Source: an uncultured Granulosicoccaceae bacterium (GTDB lineage Bacteria; Pseudomonadota; Gammaproteobacteria; Granulosicoccales; Granulosicoccaceae). From it: DNA of 64,000 nt. The position numbers and the translations under genes are program-made. Positions 28,028 through 37,569 of the stretch are shown piece after piece (position 1 is the first letter of the stretch; each line of letters opens with the position of its first letter). The notes beneath the pieces are model-generated. The model saw only the letters and a program-made list of their open reading frames with translations. It had not been told where the DNA came from and did not search any database. Location: positions 1 through 64,000 of the forward strand of contig CAKZUP010000051.1 of the NCBI GenBank assembly GCA_937922945.1, written 5' to 3'.

Positions 28028-29824
28028 TCATTTTCGATCGACCTGCAAAACCGCTAAAAATGCTTCCTGAGGAATTTCGACAGAACCCACCTGCTTCATG
28101 CGGCGCTTACCAGCCTTTTGCTTTTCCAGCAATTTACGCTTTCTGGACACGTCGCCACCGTAGCACTTCGCCGTTACATTTTTGCGTAAGGCTTTAATAC
28201 TGCTTCGGGCAATTATATGAGAGCCAATGGCAGCTTGCACCGCAACTTCAAACATCTGCCGCGGGATAATCTCTTTCATGCGTTCGGCCAGCTCTCGTCC
28301 ACGACTTTGTGAGCGGTCCTTGTGGATAATACTTGCCAGCGCATCGACCTTGTCACCGTTAATCAGGATATCCACTTTAACCAACTTCGACGCCTGGAAT
28401 CGTTTGAACTCATAATCGAAAGAGGCATAGCCACGACTAACCGATTTCAGGCGATCAAAAAAGTCCAGTACCACTTCACTCAAAGGTAGTTCATACACCA
28501 AAGAAACCTGTCGACCCAAATACTGCATGTTGATTTGCACGCCACGCTTCTCAACGCATAGCTTGATAACCTCACCAACATATTCTTGTGGCAACAAAAT
28601 ATTCGCCTGAATAATCGGCTCCCGAATCTCACTGATATTGTTCACTTCAGGTAAACCGGAAGGGTTGTGTATGTAAGTGATATCGCCTTTGTTATCGACG
28701 ATTTCATACACCACCGTAGGCGCGGTAGTAATAAGGTCGAGGTTGTACTCGCGTTCGAGACGTTCCTGCACAATTTCCATGTGCAACATACCCAAGAAGC
28801 CACAGCGGAAACCAAACCCCAAAGCCGTTGAGGTTTCCGGTTCAAAATGCAAAGCCGCATCGTTTAATCGCAGCTTTTGCAGTGCTTCTCGGAAGGCTTC
28901 GTAGTCGTCGGCATCTATCGGGTAAAGACCGGCAAAAACGCGCGGCTGAACTTCTTTAAAACCTGGCAACGGTTCTTCTGCAGGTGCTGAGGCAAGCGTA
29001 ATGGTATCCCCCACTCTGGCCGCTTCGATTTCCTTTATACCGGCGATGATAAATCCCACCTCGCCCGCACTGAGTTTATCCAGCGGAGTTCGTTTCGGCG
29101 TGAACACTCCCACCTGATCTGCCTGGAAGGTTCGTCCGGTAGACATAATCTGAATTTTGGAACGCCGTGGAATAACGCCTTCTACCATTCTGACAAGCGT
29201 AATAACCCCCACAAAATTATCGAACCAGGAATCAATAATCAGTGCTTTGGCCGGTGCATCGACATCGCCAGTTGGAGGCGGAATCCGCAGCACGATCTCT
29301 TCAAGTACATCTTCAACGCCGACGCCTGTTTTGGCACTAACGTGAACAGCATCATGTGCTTCAACGCCAATCACTTCTTCAATTTCATCTACCACGCGAT
29401 CCGGATCGGCGGCGGGTAAATCGATTTTGTTGAGTACGGTTAGGACTTCAAGATCCTGCTCAATTGCGGTATAGCAATTTGCCACGCTTTGGGCTTCAAC
29501 ACCTTGTGACGCATCGACCACCAACAAAGCCCCTTCACAGGCAGACAAGGAACGCGACACTTCGTAGGAAAAGTCGACGTGTCCGGGCGTATCGATAAAA
29601 TTCAGGTGAAACACCTCACCCGAGCGCGACTTGTAATCCAATGATACTGCCTGCGCTTTAATGGTAATGCCGCGCTCTTGCTCTATGTCCATGGAGTCGA
29701 GCACTTGCTCTGACATCTCACGCTCGGTTAAGCCGCCACAGACCTGTATGAACCGATCTGCCAGCGTGGATTTGCCGTGATCTATGTGGGCGATAATGGA
29801 AAAATTGCGGATGTTTTGCTGCAT
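28028..29824 (-). CDS. lepA: elongation factor 4 (LepA)
   Basis: Translational GTPase of 598 residues related to EF-G. The G motifs [18 protein letters not shown] and NKIDLP are intact. The C-terminal LepA-specific domain contains the [22 protein letters not shown] signature region. It is preceded by the glutaredoxin-like gene and the sigma-E/mucD operon on the same strand. Confidence 0.97.
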   Translation of the reverse strand: MQQNIRNFSIIAHIDHGKSTLADRFIQVCGGLTEREMSEQVLDSMDIEQERGITIKAQAVSLDYKSRSGEVFHLNFIDTPGHVDFSYEVSRSLSACEGALLVVDASQGVEAQSVANCYTAIEQDLEVLTVLNKIDLPAADPDRVVDEIEEVIGVEAHDAVHVSAKTGVGVEDVLEEIVLRIPPPTGDVDAPAKALIIDSWFDNFVGVITLVRMVEGVIPRRSKIQIMSTGRTFQADQVGVFTPKRTPLDKLSAGEVGFIIAGIKEIEAARVGDTITLASAPAEEPLPGFKEVQPRVFAGLYPIDADDYEAFREALQKLRLNDAALHFEPETSTALGFGFRCGFLGMLHMEIVQERLEREYNLDLITTAPTVVYEIVDNKGDITYIHNPSGLPEVNNISEIREPIIQANILLPQEYVGEVIKLCVEKRGVQINMQYLGRQVSLVYELPLSEVVLDFFDRLKSVSRGYASFDYEFKRFQASKLVKVDILINGDKVDALASIIHKDRSQSRGRELAERMKEIIPRQMFEVAVQAAIGSHIIARSSIKALRKNVTAKCYGGDVSRKRKLLEKQKAGKRRMKQVGSVEIPQEAFLAVLQVDRK

Positions 29825-29945
29825 GCGTGATTACTGAGAAATCGTTGCTGATGAGGGCTGATTATTGTATCGCCGGGAAAATCGTCAATCCCGGAAAATG
29901 TGCAAATCCCGTCCAGTGAGCTCAGGTACGAGTCAATTGGTTGTA

Positions 29946-30218
29946 TTACTGGGTATTGTAGCCTGCCTGAACCTCGCGAAGCGATTTCAGGTCGAGAAAG
30001 TGGTGGCATATCTCTGTATCGCCACTCATTAGCACCGGCACCCACTCGTTGTAGCGTGATTTCAAGGCGGGATCGCTGTCGATATCGATTAATTCCAGGC
30101 TAAACGACTCAGGCGGCAGCAACTCGGCAATCTGCTGCTGCATGTCTTCACACAAATGACAGCCCCGACGCATGTACAGCGTCAGGGGCAGGCATGTGGC
30201 TGGTATGTGGTCTGCCAA
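29946..30218 (-). CDS. glutaredoxin-like (DUF836) thiol protein
   Basis: A small thioredoxin-fold protein. LTLYMRRGCHLCEDM forms the first strand and a CHLC redox motif, and WVPVLMSGD carries the cis-proline site. About 90 residues result if the TTG at 30218 is the start; no ATG lies between residue 1 of the longer frame (30269, inside mucD) and the motif, so the start is uncertain. It sits between mucD and lepA and overlaps or abuts the mucD stop at 30232, so it is probably in the same transcript. A role in periplasmic stress or cytoplasmic thiol balance cannot be decided. Confidence 0.75.
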   Translation of the reverse strand: MADHIPATCLPLTLYMRRGCHLCEDMQQQIAELLPPESFSLELIDIDSDPALKSRYNEWVPVLMSGDTEICHHFLDLKSLREVQAGYNTQ

Positions 30219-30231
30219 GGCGCTTTTACGC

Positions 30232-31641
30232 CTATTTTTCCATTTGCAAGGCCAGAAAAACAGGACCACTCTCTCGTTGAACCAATACGGCTACGGACTT
30301 ATTGCTGCCCAATTGTTCAACCACCGACTCAAACTGAGCTGGGCTATCAACTGGTTTGTTATCTACCATCAGCAGAATATCGCCAGGCTCGATGCCAGCG
30401 GCATCAGCCGGACCGTCGCTGATGACACGGCTAACAATAACCCCACCTTTATCAATACCGTATTGGGATCGGGTGGCATCATCAAGTGTTTCAACATTCA
30501 GCTTCAACGCATTGGGTTGCATGCCACGACGAGGAGTAACAGCGCGAGCCAATTCTTCTTGCCCGGGCAGCTCGCCGATGTTAACGATCACTTCAATCGG
30601 TTTACCTTGCCGAACCACGCGCAGCCTGGCATCGGTGTTCACTGGCACGCGGCCCACTAGCGGTGGCAGCGAAGATGACTTATCCACTTTCTTGCCATCG
30701 AAGTGCGTAATCACATCACCTACCTGTAGGCTGGAACGAGACGCCGGGCTGTCATCCAGTATGGAGCTGACCACAGCGCCATGCGCAGTGGTCATCCCGA
30801 ACGATTCGGCCAGATCCATAGTGACTTCCTGAATGTGCACGCCTAACCAACCACGCGATACTTTACCAACCGATTTAAGCTGGTTGGATACATCCATTGC
30901 AAGTTCTATCGGAATCGCAAAGGAGAGTCCCATAAAACTACCTGTGCGACTGTAAATCTGACTATTGATGCCAATGACTTCGCCCTTGAGGTTGAACAAG
31001 GGACCACCTGAATTACCTGGATTAATGGCAACATCGGTTTGAATAAAGGGCACATAACTCTCGTTAGGCAGAGCCCTGCCCGTGGCACTGACGATGCCTG
31101 CTGTAACAGAAAAGTCGAAGCCGAACGGCGAGCCTATCGCCAACACCCATTCGCCCACTTCCAATTCATCACTGTTACCGATAATCACGGTAGGCAGATC
31201 GGTCGCATCGACTTTTAAAACTGCAACATCGGAGCGCGGATCGGTGCCCACAACTTTAGCGCGTAACTCACGTCGATCATGCAAGCGCACAATAACCGTA
31301 TCGGCACCTTCTACCACGTGGTTGTTGGTTAGCACAAAGCCGTCGTTGGAAATAATAAACCCGGAACCGAGTCCACTGCCTTCAAATGGCGATCGTGGCG
31401 CTCGCGGATTGTTTTCGTATTCTTGAATTCGTTTGTCTATATCCGGGTCGCCCAATCCTGGAAAATCGTTGTTGGCATCTACCGATTGCTCTGTGCTGAT
31501 ATTAACCACCGCCTTATGGTTCTGTTTCACCAGAGAGGTAAAGTCGGGCAAACCGGACAACGCATAAGCCACGCTGGAGCCCATTAACGAGCTAAGCATA
31601 AGCAGGCTCATTGCGATCAGTTTGATCGGCGCAGTTTTCAT
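30232..31641 (-). CDS. mucD: periplasmic serine protease MucD/DegP family
   Basis: HtrA-type periplasmic protease and chaperone of the sigma-E response. The start at 31641 overlaps the rseC stop as ATGA and gives a signal peptide ending near residue 28. The S1C catalytic triad is His108 (LTNNHVVEG), Asp138 (RSDVAVL) and Ser211 (NPGNSGGP), followed by two PDZ domains. It has 469 residues, close to Pseudomonas MucD. It is the fifth gene of rpoE-rseA-rseB-rseC-mucD, the algU-mucABCD layout. Confidence 0.95.
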   Translation of the reverse strand: MKTAPIKLIAMSLLMLSSLMGSSVAYALSGLPDFTSLVKQNHKAVVNISTEQSVDANNDFPGLGDPDIDKRIQEYENNPRAPRSPFEGSGLGSGFIISNDGFVLTNNHVVEGADTVIVRLHDRRELRAKVVGTDPRSDVAVLKVDATDLPTVIIGNSDELEVGEWVLAIGSPFGFDFSVTAGIVSATGRALPNESYVPFIQTDVAINPGNSGGPLFNLKGEVIGINSQIYSRTGSFMGLSFAIPIELAMDVSNQLKSVGKVSRGWLGVHIQEVTMDLAESFGMTTAHGAVVSSILDDSPASRSSLQVGDVITHFDGKKVDKSSSLPPLVGRVPVNTDARLRVVRQGKPIEVIVNIGELPGQEELARAVTPRRGMQPNALKLNVETLDDATRSQYGIDKGGVIVSRVISDGPADAAGIEPGDILLMVDNKPVDSPAQFESVVEQLGSNKSVAVLVQRESGPVFLALQMEK

Positions 31642-32207
31642 AAAAACTCTCCTGACGTATTCGTAGCGCTTCCAGCCAGTGCAATGCCGACTATTCGACC
31701 GCTCTGGGTGATGCCGCCATTGTCTGTTAAAAACGATTCTGATAAAGACGATAGTGAAACAGATGTTGTTGCAAACCTGTTCCATGCAAATAGCCCACCA
31801 GTGAGCCCTGCGACAAACCCCAGCGCGGGCAAACCGGCACTAAATCCGGTCGCCGGAAGCGCGCGGGCTGCAAATTCGCCCACCATGGCCCCCAAAAGCA
31901 TACCCAGCGTAGGCAGACCGTACGCCCGTGCTACCAGCATCAACCAGGCAAAATCGGGCTCGCTGACTTCTACCTGCACATGATCACCGGCGGCCAACGG
32001 CACACCGGATGCGTTATGACACACAAGCGTCATTTTTTGTGGATTCGTTGGTAATAGCCTAACACCACATCCACTGGTACCGGTACAGGCGCCACAGCCA
32101 GACTGGGGTTCAAGCTCGACTCGATAGGTGTTCAAGGTGCCGTCATTGGCGGACAGCGGGATGGTTGGCTCTGAAATAGCAGCGCAAACGGTACCGTTAC
32201 AGATCAC
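31638..32207 (-). CDS. rseC: RseC/MucC family membrane protein
   Basis: A 189-residue protein of the SoxR-reducing/RseC family. The N-terminal part carries the Cys cluster CGACTGTSGCG, and two TM helices follow (about 92-115 and 125-145). The start is GTG at 32207, which overlaps the rseB stop as GTGA. The family acts in sigma-E control and SoxR reduction in enteric bacteria; here only the operon position supports the role. Confidence 0.88.
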   Translation of the reverse strand: MICNGTVCAAISEPTIPLSANDGTLNTYRVELEPQSGCGACTGTSGCGVRLLPTNPQKMTLVCHNASGVPLAAGDHVQVEVSEPDFAWLMLVARAYGLPTLGMLLGAMVGEFAARALPATGFSAGLPALGFVAGLTGGLFAWNRFATTSVSLSSLSESFLTDNGGITQSGRIVGIALAGSATNTSGEFL

Positions 32208-33241
32208 TCAACTAGCTGCACGGCGCCAGCAATAGACTCAACAGTTGCTGATGGTACTTCGCCAACAACCGTAATCAACGCCGATTGCACACTGCGCGTG
32301 TACGCGTTCATCGCACCCATAGTAGACATGCCGAGCGTTGCGTCCTGTTGTGCAGCATCGACATACTCCACATACACAGAGACCGACGCCATCCCATCCG
32401 ATAACATAACGTGACTTACCGGACCATCGTTAATAGGGGTGGCCTGATAAGTTTCTGAAACCACAGAATAGCCAACAGGTAGGCTTTCGAACTTCACGCG
32501 GTTGTCGTTATCAGCGAGTATGGGGGTATGCGTGCTCGCATTTTTGTTGTACGACTCAATCACTTTATTCGGCGTCGTGAACCGCTCTTTGGCTATCGAC
32601 TCGGGATAGCTTATTGTGGTGAACATCACCTGTTCGATAGCATTGTCGTCGCTGTCAACAAGCATGGATCGAAGCAACATATTCGTGTTCTTGTCTACCC
32701 AAAAACGATAACCGTAGCGAAATTGATCTTTCGGTTTTATGTCGATAACGTGGGTCTCGATACCGGCAACTCGGTCGGGCTTGCCCAAGCTAAGCTGATA
32801 GGTTTCGCTGTTGGTCAGCGACTCATCGACGTTGGGTAGAATTTTGCGCTTCTTCGATTCGCTGACAATCACCGATTGTGAGTTGGGCCAAATACACGTG
32901 ACCAACGATTTATCCCGAAACACTTCGCGCGCTTCGCCATTCAGGGACAGCATGTATTCCATCTCGCCACCATGATCATTGCTGTGGACAATGCTCATGG
33001 ATTCGATGTTGCCGTTCTGCATGTGCACAAAACTACCTTCATAATTCAGGTTCGTAAGTGCTTGCGACATATCACGTATCAGTGTTTCCGGCGAGATGTT
33101 CACAGATTCAGCCGACGCAACCGACAACCAGCAACCCGCACTCAACACCAAACCACTGACCAAAGGAGCACGCCTTCGTTGGTTGCTCCTGCTCGTGTGG
33201 CAATGCAGGTTTTTAAAGCGGTTTTTCAATCCGATGATCAT
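32204..33241 (-). CDS. rseB: sigma-E regulatory protein RseB/MucB
   Basis: Periplasmic protein that binds RseA and lipoprotein or LPS signals and shields RseA from DegS. The ATG at 33241 gives 345 residues with a basic n-region and signal peptide ending near ASA. MucB-type segments include LTNLNYEGSFVHMQNG and the FRYGYRFWVDKNTNMLLRS stretch. An AGGAAAG lies 13 bases before the start, a long spacing. A TTG further up (33277) is another option. The gap to rseA contains 12-base tandem repeats. Confidence 0.9.
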   Translation of the reverse strand: MIIGLKNRFKNLHCHTSRSNQRRRAPLVSGLVLSAGCWLSVASAESVNISPETLIRDMSQALTNLNYEGSFVHMQNGNIESMSIVHSNDHGGEMEYMLSLNGEAREVFRDKSLVTCIWPNSQSVIVSESKKRKILPNVDESLTNSETYQLSLGKPDRVAGIETHVIDIKPKDQFRYGYRFWVDKNTNMLLRSMLVDSDDNAIEQVMFTTISYPESIAKERFTTPNKVIESYNKNASTHTPILADNDNRVKFESLPVGYSVVSETYQATPINDGPVSHVMLSDGMASVSVYVEYVDAAQQDATLGMSTMGAMNAYTRSVQSALITVVGEVPSATVESIAGAVQLVE

Positions 33242-33280
33242 TTGAATAACTGGTCTTTCCTGTGAGATCGCCTGCAATAC

Positions 33281-33328
33281 TGTCTGTCATACCGTCTGCC
33301 ATGCCGTCTGCCATGCCGTCTTGATGCG
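33281..33328. repeat. 12-bp tandem repeat between rseA and rseB
   Basis: Four units of about CGTCTGCCATGC: two perfect central copies (33293-33304 and 33305-33316) flanked by two diverged ones. It lies just after the rseA stop, 40-90 bases before the rseB start. Confidence 0.8.
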
Positions 33329-33339
33329 CAGGCAATAAT

Positions 33340-34056
33340 CTACTCTGATGTAACGGAATCGTATCCTACAAGCCGAGAATACGGCAACATGCCGCTTCGT
33401 TCAGCCGTTGGCGAGCGTTCAATATGGGTTGAAAGCAACGCATTCAGTCGCTTCTCAGCTTTGGCACTGCGTTTGGCTTCGGGAGTCACCCAGTAAGTAC
33501 CACGATTCGACACATACTCAACTTCGGGTAGCACAACACCCGGCACAGCCGCTACGCTCTGCATTGATTTGTCCGACGACGGATTACCCGAACCCGGCGC
33601 ACCTTGCTGCCACACATTCAAGCCGATAAGCGTCGCCAACGCAACACAAGCTGCAAGTGCCAGACCACTCAGGCCTGCACGCCAACCACTGGCTCGCGAT
33701 GGCTGCGCTGACTCGACCGGGCTTTCAGTACGATCAGATACAGAGGTGTTGTTTTGCGCTTGCTCGACGGTTGATCTGCGCGCGTTCAGGTCCATGTTTG
33801 GCGCTATTGCCGACACATTACTGTACTCGGGCTCATCTGCAATGGCCTGAGAAATTCGTGCACTCAACGTCATATCAACCGCAACAGGTTCGTTGCGCAT
33901 AACGTCTCTGGCCAGATGATAGCGCGACCAAGTCGCTCTCAACTCATCGTTGGCACAAATCGCTTTAACGCTGCCTGAAGGATCCAGATCTTGCCACTCA
34001 CCATCCATCAGTTGAGATAGCGTTTCTTTATCATTGTTGTTTTCATTATTGTTCAT
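33340..34056 (-). CDS. rseA: anti-sigma-E factor RseA/MucA
   Basis: Inner-membrane anti-sigma factor. The cytoplasmic N-terminus has the RseA signature ETLSQLMDGEW and WSRYHLARDVMRNE, and one TM helix lies at about 125-147 (GLSGLALAACVALATLIGL). The periplasmic tail ends in MLPYSRLVGYDS, similar to the MucA C-terminal region. It has 238 residues, somewhat longer than the 216 of E. coli. It follows rpoE by 5 bases. Confidence 0.93.
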   Translation of the reverse strand: MNNNENNNDKETLSQLMDGEWQDLDPSGSVKAICANDELRATWSRYHLARDVMRNEPVAVDMTLSARISQAIADEPEYSNVSAIAPNMDLNARRSTVEQAQNNTSVSDRTESPVESAQPSRASGWRAGLSGLALAACVALATLIGLNVWQQGAPGSGNPSSDKSMQSVAAVPGVVLPEVEYVSNRGTYWVTPEAKRSAKAEKRLNALLSTHIERSPTAERSGMLPYSRLVGYDSVTSE

Positions 34057-34061
34057 GACGA

Positions 34062-34649
34062 CTACCTACGTTTCTCAACGAGCAAAGGCTCGAGGTTTGT
34101 ATCTATTGCTTCGCGTGCACGAAAAATGCGTGATCGGACCGTACCAATCGGGCAGTCCATGGCATTGGCGATATCGTCGTAAGACATGCCATCGAACTCA
34201 CGCAGCGTAATGGCCATGCGAAGATCTTCTGGCAACGCCGCAATCGTGTCTTGCACAGATTGAGCAATTTGCTCTGTTATCATTTCTCTGTCGGGCGTTG
34301 CGTACTCACGCAAAGCGCCGCCAGCGTCGTATTGTTCTGCGTCAGCCGCATCAACACCGGTATCGGTTATTTTTCGGTTCATCGTAACCAGATGGTTTTT
34401 CGCCGTGTTGATCGCTATGCGATAAAGCCAGGTGTAGAACGCACTGTCGCCGCGAAAATTTTTCAGGCCTCGGTAGGCTTTTATAAAGGCTTCCTGAGTG
34501 ACATCCTGGGATTCATGTGAATCGTGGACATAACGAGAAACCAGATGCACTATTTTGTTCTGGTATTTGAGCACCAGTAAATCGAACGCTTTTTTATCGC
34601 CTCGCTGCACTCGTTGCACCAATGCAAAATCTATCTCCTTCTCGCTCAA
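34062..34649 (-). CDS. rpoE: RNA polymerase sigma-E factor (RpoE/AlgU)
   Basis: ECF sigma factor for envelope stress. Region 2 contains RYVHDSHESQDVTQEAFIKAYR-type sequence and SAFYTWLYRIAINTAKNHL; region 4 contains LPEDLRMAITLREFDG and the helix CPIGTVRSRIFRAR. The TTG at 34649 is chosen because it gives a start (M)SEKEIDFALVQRVQRGD that aligns residue for residue with E. coli RpoE and makes 195 residues against 191. AAGGG precedes it by 9 bases. The frame is also open upstream to an ATG at 34823 with a TGGAG site, which would add 58 low-complexity residues. Its start overlaps the stop of a small leader frame. Confidence 0.93.
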   Translation of the reverse strand: MSEKEIDFALVQRVQRGDKKAFDLLVLKYQNKIVHLVSRYVHDSHESQDVTQEAFIKAYRGLKNFRGDSAFYTWLYRIAINTAKNHLVTMNRKITDTGVDAADAEQYDAGGALREYATPDREMITEQIAQSVQDTIAALPEDLRMAITLREFDGMSYDDIANAMDCPIGTVRSRIFRAREAIDTNLEPLLVEKRR

Positions 34650-34783
34650 AGACTTTTTCCCTTGCTCATGACTTGGGCTACGGCTCGGGCTACGGCGGGA
34701 GGCAGCTCCGGGCACAGCATCAGGCGCGTGAACAACACGTCTTTTTCCTGCATTGGCGGTTGAAGCAGGTTGAGACCTGTCAT
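34646..34783 (-). CDS. candidate 45-residue leader peptide coupled to rpoE
   Basis: A reading frame beginning MTGLNLLQPPMQEKDV and ending in SKGKSL, in a different frame from rpoE. A GGA sits 8 bases before its ATG. Its TGA stop overlaps the proposed TTG start of rpoE as TTGA, an arrangement that would couple the two. E. coli has a comparable small leader gene (rseD) before rpoE; no sequence similarity is claimed. The alternative is that this frame is accidental and the sigma factor uses an upstream ATG. Confidence 0.4.
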   Translation of the reverse strand: MTGLNLLQPPMQEKDVLFTRLMLCPELPPAVARAVAQVMSKGKSL

Positions 34784-34861
34784 ACTTTTGTTCCGTAATC
34801 GCGCTATTTGCTACCCGGATCATATCAGTGTTCTCCATTTGGAGTCAGTTCGGCTTACTTT

Positions 34862-34889
34862 GTATGACCGCGATAAACGGTATAGTTCA
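34862..34889 (-). promoter_or_regulatory. sigma-E-like promoter upstream of rpoE
   Basis: On the minus strand, TGAACTA (34883-34889) is followed after 15 bases by TCATAC (34862-34867), close to the sigma-E pattern GGAACTT-N15/16-TCAAA. It lies 38 bases before the upstream ATG of the rpoE frame, so autoregulation of the operon is likely. It is also in the gap shared with the divergent sulfurtransferase. Confidence 0.55.
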
Positions 34890-34930
34890 CTTCTACCATT
34901 ACAATAAACAGCTACCATGAGAACCGCATC

Positions 34931-35740
34931 ATGAACCTGCCGCTCATCGTTTCGCCACAAGTACTCAGTACCAGCGCCCCCGCCAACGTTAAATATGTCG
35001 ACGTGCGCACGCTCGATGACTATACGGTGGGCCATTTACCCGGCGCCGTTCAGCTGAATTTATCCATGCTGAACCGCTCGGAAAAGGCGGCAAGTGGGCT
35101 GCTGCCCGATAAAGATGGCGTCAAATCACTGGCAGAATCGATCGGCTTGCGCGCAGACGACCATATTGTTGCGTACGACCAAGGCGGGGCATCGGCTGCG
35201 GCACGACTCGTCTGGGTGCTGCATGCCTACGGCTTCAACCAGATTAGCTGGCTAAATGGAGGCTTTCCAGCCTGGGAACGAGCCAAACTCCCTATTTCGG
35301 TGGACGTAGTAGCACCGGCTGAGAGCAATCTGCAGCTGCAGTTTTGCGCTGGCAATATGGTGAGCGTTGAAGAACTGATTGAACAACTTAATGATGCTGA
35401 TTTACGCGTACTCGATGTTCGTTCCGCCGGTGAATTCGATGGCTCTGATATCCGCGCCGCGCGAGGCGGCCATGTTCCTAAAGCGGTTCATTCTGAATGG
35501 ACTAACGCATTTAACGAATTAGGGGAGCTGAAATCTGACGACCAACTGCGCTCTCTGTATACCGCCTTGGATGTGACTCCAAATCAGAAAGTGCTGGTGT
35601 ATTGTCAAACGCACCAACGATCGGCATTGACGTATGTCGTACTAAAGCATCTTGATTACGAACGCGTGATTGCGCTCGATGGCGCCTGGTCGGCATGGGG
35701 CAATCGACACGACACCCCCATTGAAGATGAAACTGAATAG
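34931..35740 (+). CDS. thiosulfate sulfurtransferase, RhdA type
   Basis: Two rhodanese domains in 269 residues. The first (about 5-125) is inactive, with no Cys at the loop. The second has the catalytic loop CQTHQRS near residue 220, nearly the same as the CQTHHRS of Azotobacter vinelandii RhdA and unlike the CG(S/T)GVTA loop of mercaptopyruvate enzymes. It therefore probably moves sulfane sulfur from thiosulfate or persulfides in the cytoplasm. It diverges from rpoE and converges with rsgA. Confidence 0.9.
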   Translation: MNLPLIVSPQVLSTSAPANVKYVDVRTLDDYTVGHLPGAVQLNLSMLNRSEKAASGLLPDKDGVKSLAESIGLRADDHIVAYDQGGASAAARLVWVLHAYGFNQISWLNGGFPAWERAKLPISVDVVAPAESNLQLQFCAGNMVSVEELIEQLNDADLRVLDVRSAGEFDGSDIRAARGGHVPKAVHSEWTNAFNELGELKSDDQLRSLYTALDVTPNQKVLVYCQTHQRSALTYVVLKHLDYERVIALDGAWSAWGNRHDTPIEDETE

Positions 35741-35764
35741 TCAACCAATAGTAGCGTACCTGAA

Positions 35765-36640
35765 TTAGCGATTAACCAACTTACAATAGTTGTCGTAACG
35801 CCATTGCGCGATATCACCCGTTGCTAATCCAGACTTCACAGCGCACCCCGGCTCAACCGTGTGTGCGCAGTTGGAAAACTTGCACTCGTAAGACGCTCTT
35901 AACAGATCCACATAGCCAACCCTTACTTGCTCAGCTAACAAATGTTCCACCGAATACTGGCGCACGCCGGGCGAATCGATAATGGATGCTCCACTGCCCA
36001 TCTCATACCAGTAAGTAACGCTAGTGGTGTGTGAACCTAAACCGGTAGCCTGAGAAATTGCACCGATACGAACATCCAGATCGGGTAACAATCGCTTCAC
36101 AATAGAAGACTTTCCAACACCGGAAGCGCCAACCAGCACCACCGTGCAACCGGCCAACTCCGTTTGCAACGGGTCAATTTTCCCGGGCGATTTAGTATCG
36201 ATAAGTAGAGATGGATAACCGATCTTTCGATAGACATCCAGCAGCTGTTCACAGTCAGCCAGCTGCACATCGTCAAGCAGATCACTTTTGTTGATGGCGA
36301 TAACCGCGGCAATACCGGCAAGCTCTGCAGCAATGCAGAACTGATCGATGAGCAAAGTGTCGATACCCGGTGGTGAAGCCGATACAATCACCATGTGCGA
36401 CACGTTAGCCGCCAGCGGTTTATGCTGACCGCGCCGATCGGCTCGCGCTAACACGGTATCGCGATCGAGTAACTCCACAACGCGTAACGAGCCACCCTCT
36501 TCCAGTTCACAGCGAACTCGGTCGCCTGCCACCAATTGCGTCAGTTTCGTTAGCGGCACCGCACGATGCATAACGCCTGTATTATCCATCGCAGCCACGG
36601 CTGCGCCGAAATTGGCAACGATTCTGTACTTATCTGACAA
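35765..36640 (-). CDS. rsgA: small ribosomal subunit biogenesis GTPase RsgA
   Basis: Circularly permuted GTPase that checks late 30S maturation. It has an OB fold, then the G4 motif NKSD, the P-loop GASGVGKSS and G3 DSPG, the permuted order of the family. The C-terminal zinc site is CKFSNCAHTVEPGC. It has 291 residues. It diverges from orn, its usual neighbour. Confidence 0.95.
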   Translation of the reverse strand: MSDKYRIVANFGAAVAAMDNTGVMHRAVPLTKLTQLVAGDRVRCELEEGGSLRVVELLDRDTVLARADRRGQHKPLAANVSHMVIVSASPPGIDTLLIDQFCIAAELAGIAAVIAINKSDLLDDVQLADCEQLLDVYRKIGYPSLLIDTKSPGKIDPLQTELAGCTVVLVGASGVGKSSIVKRLLPDLDVRIGAISQATGLGSHTTSVTYWYEMGSGASIIDSPGVRQYSVEHLLAEQVRVGYVDLLRASYECKFSNCAHTVEPGCAVKSGLATGDIAQWRYDNYCKLVNR

Positions 36641-36895
36641 AGGAGTGTCTGGCAGTTATTGGCAACATAATAGGCTAAGCAAGGTTCCTGGCGGTTAGCG
36701 TACTTTATCACTATCTGACGCACAGCCTGATGCAAATACCTGCTTCCCGTATTTTGCACACCTTCAGCATCAAAAAATGGCCGCCAGCAATCGCGATACA
36801 GGTAAACTTACTAGTCTGATAGTTCGGATGAACCGGTGCGAGACTGGAACTATGAGCACCCGCTACCGATTAATACACTGACGCGGAACACTTCA

Positions 36896-37441
36896 ATGCC
36901 TGCAAACGACGACAACCTCATCTGGGTCGACCTGGAGATGACCGGCCTGGACCCTGACACAGACACCGTCATTGAGATAGCCACCATCATCACCAATGCA
37001 CAGTTAACCATTCTGGCCGAAGGTCCGGTGTTCGCCATTCAATGTGAACAGGCATTGCTGGATGGCATGGATGAATGGAATCAAACCCATCACGGCGCCT
37101 CGGGATTGCTGGAGCGCGTGCAAAACAGTCAGCACAGCATGCAAGATGCAGAAAAACACACCATCGAATTTTTACAAGACTGGGTTCCACAGGGAAAGTC
37201 ACCAATGTGCGGTAACAGCATCTGTCAGGACAGACGTTTCATGGTTCGCACCATGCCAAAACTGGAAACCTACTTTCACTATCGCAACATCGATGTCAGC
37301 ACGATTAAAGAACTGGTTAGACGATGGCAGCCCGATATTGCAAATAGCTTCCGAAAAAAGAACACGCACTTGGCATTGGATGATATCCGTGAATCGATTG
37401 CAGAACTGCAGGTGTATCGAGAGAAAGTGTTCACTATTTAA
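36896..37441 (+). CDS. orn: oligoribonuclease
   Basis: 3'-5' exonuclease that degrades short RNAs and the pGpG left by cyclic di-GMP breakdown, so it links to the EAL protein at 3-6 kb. The ATG at 36896 (GGAA 9 bases before it) gives 181 residues, the same as E. coli. DEDDh residues are in [22 protein letters not shown] and [11 protein letters not shown]. An upstream in-frame ATG at 36836 would add 20 non-family residues. Confidence 0.96.
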   Translation: MPANDDNLIWVDLEMTGLDPDTDTVIEIATIITNAQLTILAEGPVFAIQCEQALLDGMDEWNQTHHGASGLLERVQNSQHSMQDAEKHTIEFLQDWVPQGKSPMCGNSICQDRRFMVRTMPKLETYFHYRNIDVSTIKELVRRWQPDIANSFRKKNTHLALDDIRESIAELQVYREKVFTI

Positions 37442-37501
37442 AGCAAAGCCAAATTCCGTTGAACGATCTAACCCATCACATCGTTAGCAATGCACAACGA
37501 C

Positions 37502-37528
37502 AAAGACCAGCAACTGCCGGTCTTTTTA
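37502..37528. terminator. bidirectional terminator between orn and recR
   Basis: AAAGACC and GGTCTTT form a 7-bp stem around a 10-base loop, with a T-rich run after it on the plus strand and A residues before it, so it can serve both convergent genes. Confidence 0.7.
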
Positions 37529-37569
37529 TTGGCTTTTTTTGAACCGCCCAACCAGCAACATAAACGCTA

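Noticed and set aside
33213..33314. Small frame MADGMADGMTD... overlapping the rseB start
   Set aside because: It is produced by the 12-base tandem repeat, has no clear ribosome-binding site and runs out of frame into rseB.
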